A stretch of 64,000 nucleotides of DNA from an uncultured Pontibacter sp. (GTDB lineage Bacteria; Bacteroidota; Bacteroidia; Cytophagales; Hymenobacteraceae): positions 248,001 to 312,000 of the forward strand of contig NZ_CANLMZ010000006.1 in the NCBI RefSeq assembly GCF_947492645.1. The letters are read 5' to 3'. Below the pieces are notes generated by a model, which worked only from the letters and a program-made list of their open reading frames with translations, did not search any database and was not told the DNA's origin. Position numbers and translations under genes: made by a program. This document shows, one piece after another, positions 60,836 through 64,000 of this stretch (the stretch's first letter is position 1; each line of letters begins with the position of its first letter).

Positions 60836-63800
60836 CTAGAGTAAAAGCCCTAGTTGCTGTGCCGGCTGGGCTCCGTAGTTCCACTCCTGCACCTGTTGGG
60901 TATCAAAGTAATAGAGCACGCAGGTTACCTTTTCATAACCCATTTGCCTGAACCGTACAGCGTAGTGGTCTAGTTTATTACGGTGCTCTGGTTCTGGCGG
61001 AGGCGTCTTAAATTCTATCAGCACAACAGCTTCTGCGTCAAACACAATGCGGTCAGGTTTGTAGAGGTAGGCACGCGCATCCAGTACTTCTTTTTCGTGT
61101 TCTACTACCACTTGGTTTGTAAAATACCTGGTCAGTTTCGGATGGTTCAGTACTTCTTTCAGTTTGTCGCGCAGCTCGGGTTTATCGCGCTCGCTGATGA
61201 TGCCTTCATAAACCAGTTGGCGCAACACCTGCTCCAGTTCCGGAGCAAAGGCAATGCGTGCCAGGGCAAAGTGTAATTTACGGTTTAGCTGGCGTTGCTT
61301 GGTCTGGGTCTCAAAGTCGAACACGTTGTTGGCGTGCTGCTTTATTTTCAGGCGTTTTTCCCAGTCTGTTGCCACCAGGTGTTCTAAAGTATAAGTGTTG
61401 TTTTGTTCTGTGCCCGAATGCTGGAGTCGGGGGTTGCCTTTAGCCAGTTGGTAACAATGCCTGCCAAACTCCCACATGCCCTTGTGCACCAGGTAGCGGT
61501 ACAGCAGGTGGCTTACGTTTTTTGCCTGCCCATCCGGTTTGGGGGCTTTGCGCTCTTCCAGCAGGTCTTTGGCGTTGCCTATTAAGTATAACCTTTCAAT
61601 GGGGCGGGTGAGGGCAACATACAGCATATTCAGGTTTTCGATAAAGGTTTTCTCAATCTCGGTGCTGTACTGGTCTGTAAGTATAGTATTCTCTAGTTTA
61701 GAACTTATGTTAACTGCCACGCTGCGCAACTTGCCTGTTACGCTCACATTGTCGGGTAACTGGCTCCACATTAAAGAGCCACGCTTTGGTTCGGTGCTCC
61801 AATCCGCAAACGGGATGATAACAATGGGGTAGGCCAGGCCTTTGGATTTGTGGATACTGGTAATGGTGATGGCGTTGCGATCTTTGGGCGTGTTTATACT
61901 TAGTTTTTCTTTTTGCACATCCCAGTATGCCAGAAAGTTGTTCAGATTGTTGCTATGCTTCAGGCTATACTCCAACACCAGGTCCAGGAAACGGAAAAGG
62001 TACTCGCTTTCGTTGTTCTTTCCCAGCAGGTTGAAGATGCGTATCAGCTTTTCAGTAAGCTCATAGATGGACAGGTTGCCAGTCTCACGTTCCTGCACGT
62101 CAAAGCCAAACACGCGCAGCTGGTCAAAAAACGACTGGTTCTCCTTCTCGTTAGCGATGTCGGCAATGGTTTTGGTCATCTCCACATCCGGAATCACACC
62201 CAGCGCCACCTTGCAAACCAGGTATAAAGCTTCTGATTTTGCCAGCGAATCATTAGGGCGGTTAAATACCCGGAACATGGCTATAATCAGGTTGATGACC
62301 TCGGCAAATTGTAGCGAAAGCGAATCCTGTGAGATGATATCATACTTTCGTTCTTTCAGGAAATTGGCAATGAGCTTACTTTTAATGTTGGTGCGACAAA
62401 GTATGGCCATATCCTTTAGCTCATAGCCTTCCGCCATCGCCTCCGTTACCAGCTGCAGCACAATGTCTAGTGTGCTTTCGTTATAAGTCTGGGCCTTGGG
62501 CTGCGAATAGCCGTCGTAAAAGTCTTCGGTGCGGGTGCAGCTGTTCAGATCATACTTGTAGTTCAGGTCATCGTCGTGGGTGAACAGCACCTGTATCTGG
62601 CCGCCGTTGTTCTGGCTACCAACGGGAGTTTGCTGCTTAAAATCCTCGTCATAAATAGACGTGAACATACTAAACTCCCTATGGCCTTCGCTGATAAACG
62701 AAAACAGTTCGTTGTTAAAATCGATGATCTCGGAGCGGCTGCGGTAATTGGTTTTAAGGTTTGCCGGTTCAAGCGCCTGGTCCACGGAGTCGTAACGTTC
62801 TTTGATTAGCGGACCATGGCGGCGGTTCTCGTAGAGGTGTTTGGTGCTTTGCTTGTACAGGTGCAGGATCTGCTCCATCTCGCCACCGCGCCAGCGGTAA
62901 ATTGCCTGTTTCGCATCGCCTACCACCATACTAAAATGGCCAGAGGCAAGGGCATTGTCTACTAAGGGCAGCAGGTTGTTCCATTGCAGCACCGAGGTAT
63001 CCTGAAACTCATCAATCAGAATGTGATTATACTTTTCGCCAAGGCGCTCATAAATAAAAGGTACCGGCTCCTGCAGCACAATATCAATAATACGCTTGTT
63101 AAACTCCGAGATGTGTACGGTGTTACGGTCCAGCTTTATTTCCTGCAGGCACTTCTCCAGCTCGTTCAGCACCGATACCTTGTACAGGTGCGGCACTACC
63201 TGCTGAATCAACGTGTACGTTTCGGCAAACTGTTCTTTTATACTTTCGATGTGGTAATACAGGTCCGTTAAAGGCTGCTTTATACTATCTATCTGGCTTT
63301 TAGTATAAGCGCTTGCTTTACCGGCGTACCACTTATCGTCTTCTATACTTTGGCGTGCGTAGTTATTGCCGTAGTTCAGGTCAATGTCTTTCTGTGCCCA
63401 CTTGTTAAAGTAGCTCCAGATGCCGCGGTTGCCCTGGTAAAAATCGGCAGGGGAGAGGTCAGCGTTTTCGATGAGCTGCAGACCTTGTTTACCTGCTTCC
63501 TGCACGGCTTCCTCAATTTTTTGTTTGGCATCAAACAGCTCCTGGCGCACCAGTTTAAAGTCCTCCAGGCTCAGTTGCTGTATGTCGGTGATGGCTTCGT
63601 ATACCTGCTCGTTCAGCAGGTTTCTGGCAAAGTCCATCAGGTCTTCGGCCAGCAGGGTCCAGCTTTTGCCTTCGCGGGCTTTTTCCAGCACATACTGCTC
63701 CAGCGTCTGCGACAACAAATCGTCTTTAGCATCACTCACTTTATCCAGCAGCAGCGAAACAGCCGTGCTTAAAAGTGAATTCGAATCCAGGTCCACCTCA

Positions 63801-64000
63801 AAGTTGTGGGGTATGTTCAACTCACGTGTAAAGGCCTGCACGATCTTGTTCACAAAGCTGTCGATGGTGCTCACGCTGAAGTCGGAGTAGTTATAGAGGA
63901 TCTGGCGAAACAGGTTGGCGGCTCGGCGGCGTACCTCCTCCACATCCAGCTGTTCTTCCGTATATTCCTGCTGTAGGTCTTCTGTTATACTTTGCAGCAG
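60836..64000 (-). CDS. AddA-like UvrD-type helicase/nuclease (5' partial)
   Basis: At least 1054 residues; the frame is open to the right edge, so the N-terminus with Walker A lies outside. The apparent start at 63943 is a GTG inside the gene. Visible SF1 motifs: HILIDEFQDTSVLQWNNLLP (Walker B), MVVGDAKQAIYRWRGGEMEQ (motif III), NLKTNYRSRSEIIDFNNELF (IV), ITSIHKSKGLAYPIVIIPFA (V) and NMLYVALTRPIERLYLIG (VI). The C-terminus has a RecB-type nuclease: YKPDRIVFDAEAVVLIEFKT (D...EFK). With the AddB-like protein it would process double-strand breaks for RecA. Confidence 0.9.
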   Translation of the reverse strand: MLQSITEDLQQEYTEEQLDVEEVRRRAANLFRQILYNYSDFSVSTIDSFVNKIVQAFTRELNIPHNFEVDLDSNSLLSTAVSLLLDKVSDAKDDLLSQTLEQYVLEKAREGKSWTLLAEDLMDFARNLLNEQVYEAITDIQQLSLEDFKLVRQELFDAKQKIEEAVQEAGKQGLQLIENADLSPADFYQGNRGIWSYFNKWAQKDIDLNYGNNYARQSIEDDKWYAGKASAYTKSQIDSIKQPLTDLYYHIESIKEQFAETYTLIQQVVPHLYKVSVLNELEKCLQEIKLDRNTVHISEFNKRIIDIVLQEPVPFIYERLGEKYNHILIDEFQDTSVLQWNNLLPLVDNALASGHFSMVVGDAKQAIYRWRGGEMEQILHLYKQSTKHLYENRRHGPLIKERYDSVDQALEPANLKTNYRSRSEIIDFNNELFSFISEGHREFSMFTSIYDEDFKQQTPVGSQNNGGQIQVLFTHDDDLNYKYDLNSCTRTEDFYDGYSQPKAQTYNESTLDIVLQLVTEAMAEGYELKDMAILCRTNIKSKLIANFLKERKYDIISQDSLSLQFAEVINLIIAMFRVFNRPNDSLAKSEALYLVCKVALGVIPDVEMTKTIADIANEKENQSFFDQLRVFGFDVQERETGNLSIYELTEKLIRIFNLLGKNNESEYLFRFLDLVLEYSLKHSNNLNNFLAYWDVQKEKLSINTPKDRNAITITSIHKSKGLAYPIVIIPFADWSTEPKRGSLMWSQLPDNVSVTGKLRSVAVNISSKLENTILTDQYSTEIEKTFIENLNMLYVALTRPIERLYLIGNAKDLLEERKAPKPDGQAKNVSHLLYRYLVHKGMWEFGRHCYQLAKGNPRLQHSGTEQNNTYTLEHLVATDWEKRLKIKQHANNVFDFETQTKQRQLNRKLHFALARIAFAPELEQVLRQLVYEGIISERDKPELRDKLKEVLNHPKLTRYFTNQVVVEHEKEVLDARAYLYKPDRIVFDAEAVVLIEFKTPPPEPEHRNKLDHYAVRFRQMGYEKVTCVLYYFDTQQVQEWNYGAQPAQQLGLLL

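Overview
The window looks like the chromosome of a Bacteroidota bacterium, most likely Cytophagales/Hymenobacteraceae (Pontibacter-like). This is inferred from gene content: TonB-type outer-membrane barrels with an N-terminal carboxypeptidase-regulatory-like domain, a LytS/LytTR two-component system, an FtsX-type orphan permease, DUF983, DUF2062 and DUF922 proteins and a RES/Xre toxin-antitoxin pair. Base composition is moderate and recognisable Shine-Dalgarno sequences are few. No rRNA, tRNA, CRISPR array or insertion sequence was seen.

Layout. 0-13 kb holds the end of a Rieske-containing oxidoreductase, a DUF922 putative protease, a MATE exporter, an ergothioneine cluster (egtB-egtD followed by a PLP aminotransferase that may be the missing C-S lyase), menC, small membrane proteins (DoxX, RDD, TRIC), an RBBP9-like hydrolase, a TonB receptor with a DtxR/MntR-type operator candidate, and a Sir2 deacylase. 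13-18.5 kb carries a P-loop kinase remnant, an AlaA-like aminotransferase and an AT-rich islet: a lipoprotein, a decayed frame and an FtsX permease with a possible sigma-54 promoter and enhancer. 18.8-30.8 kb contains an M2 peptidase, DoxX and an APC permease, RmuC, a P1-nuclease/phospholipase-C-like protein, a DbpA helicase, an AI-2E exporter, and an AraC regulator with a DMT exporter. 30.8-36.5 kb is a LytTR/LytS system diverging from an outer-membrane barrel and a DUF5694-like gene, with repeated operator-like boxes. 36.6-50 kb has an acyltransferase, a membrane AraC regulator, a large TonB barrel, DUF2062, OmpA, an AraC-OGT fusion, two paralogous TPR genes, RES/Xre, a GNAT and an M1 peptidase. 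50-64 kb has a small barrel, a beta-lactamase-like hydrolase, a LysM-amidase, an aldo/keto reductase, DUF983, an AraC gene broken by one amber codon, and an AddAB-like helicase-nuclease pair whose two genes are separated by a VOC gene and an AT-rich membrane-protein gene. The AddA-like gene runs off the right edge.

The most unusual signal is not a gene. The heptamer AAGTATA (complement TATACTT) occurs about 160 times by hand count, where roughly ten would be expected from base composition. It lies in genes and intergenic DNA, on both strands and in all three reading frames, and is rare or absent in the two AT-rich segments that look foreign. It behaves like a genome-wide iterated word comparable in density to cyanobacterial HIP1 or DNA-uptake sequences.
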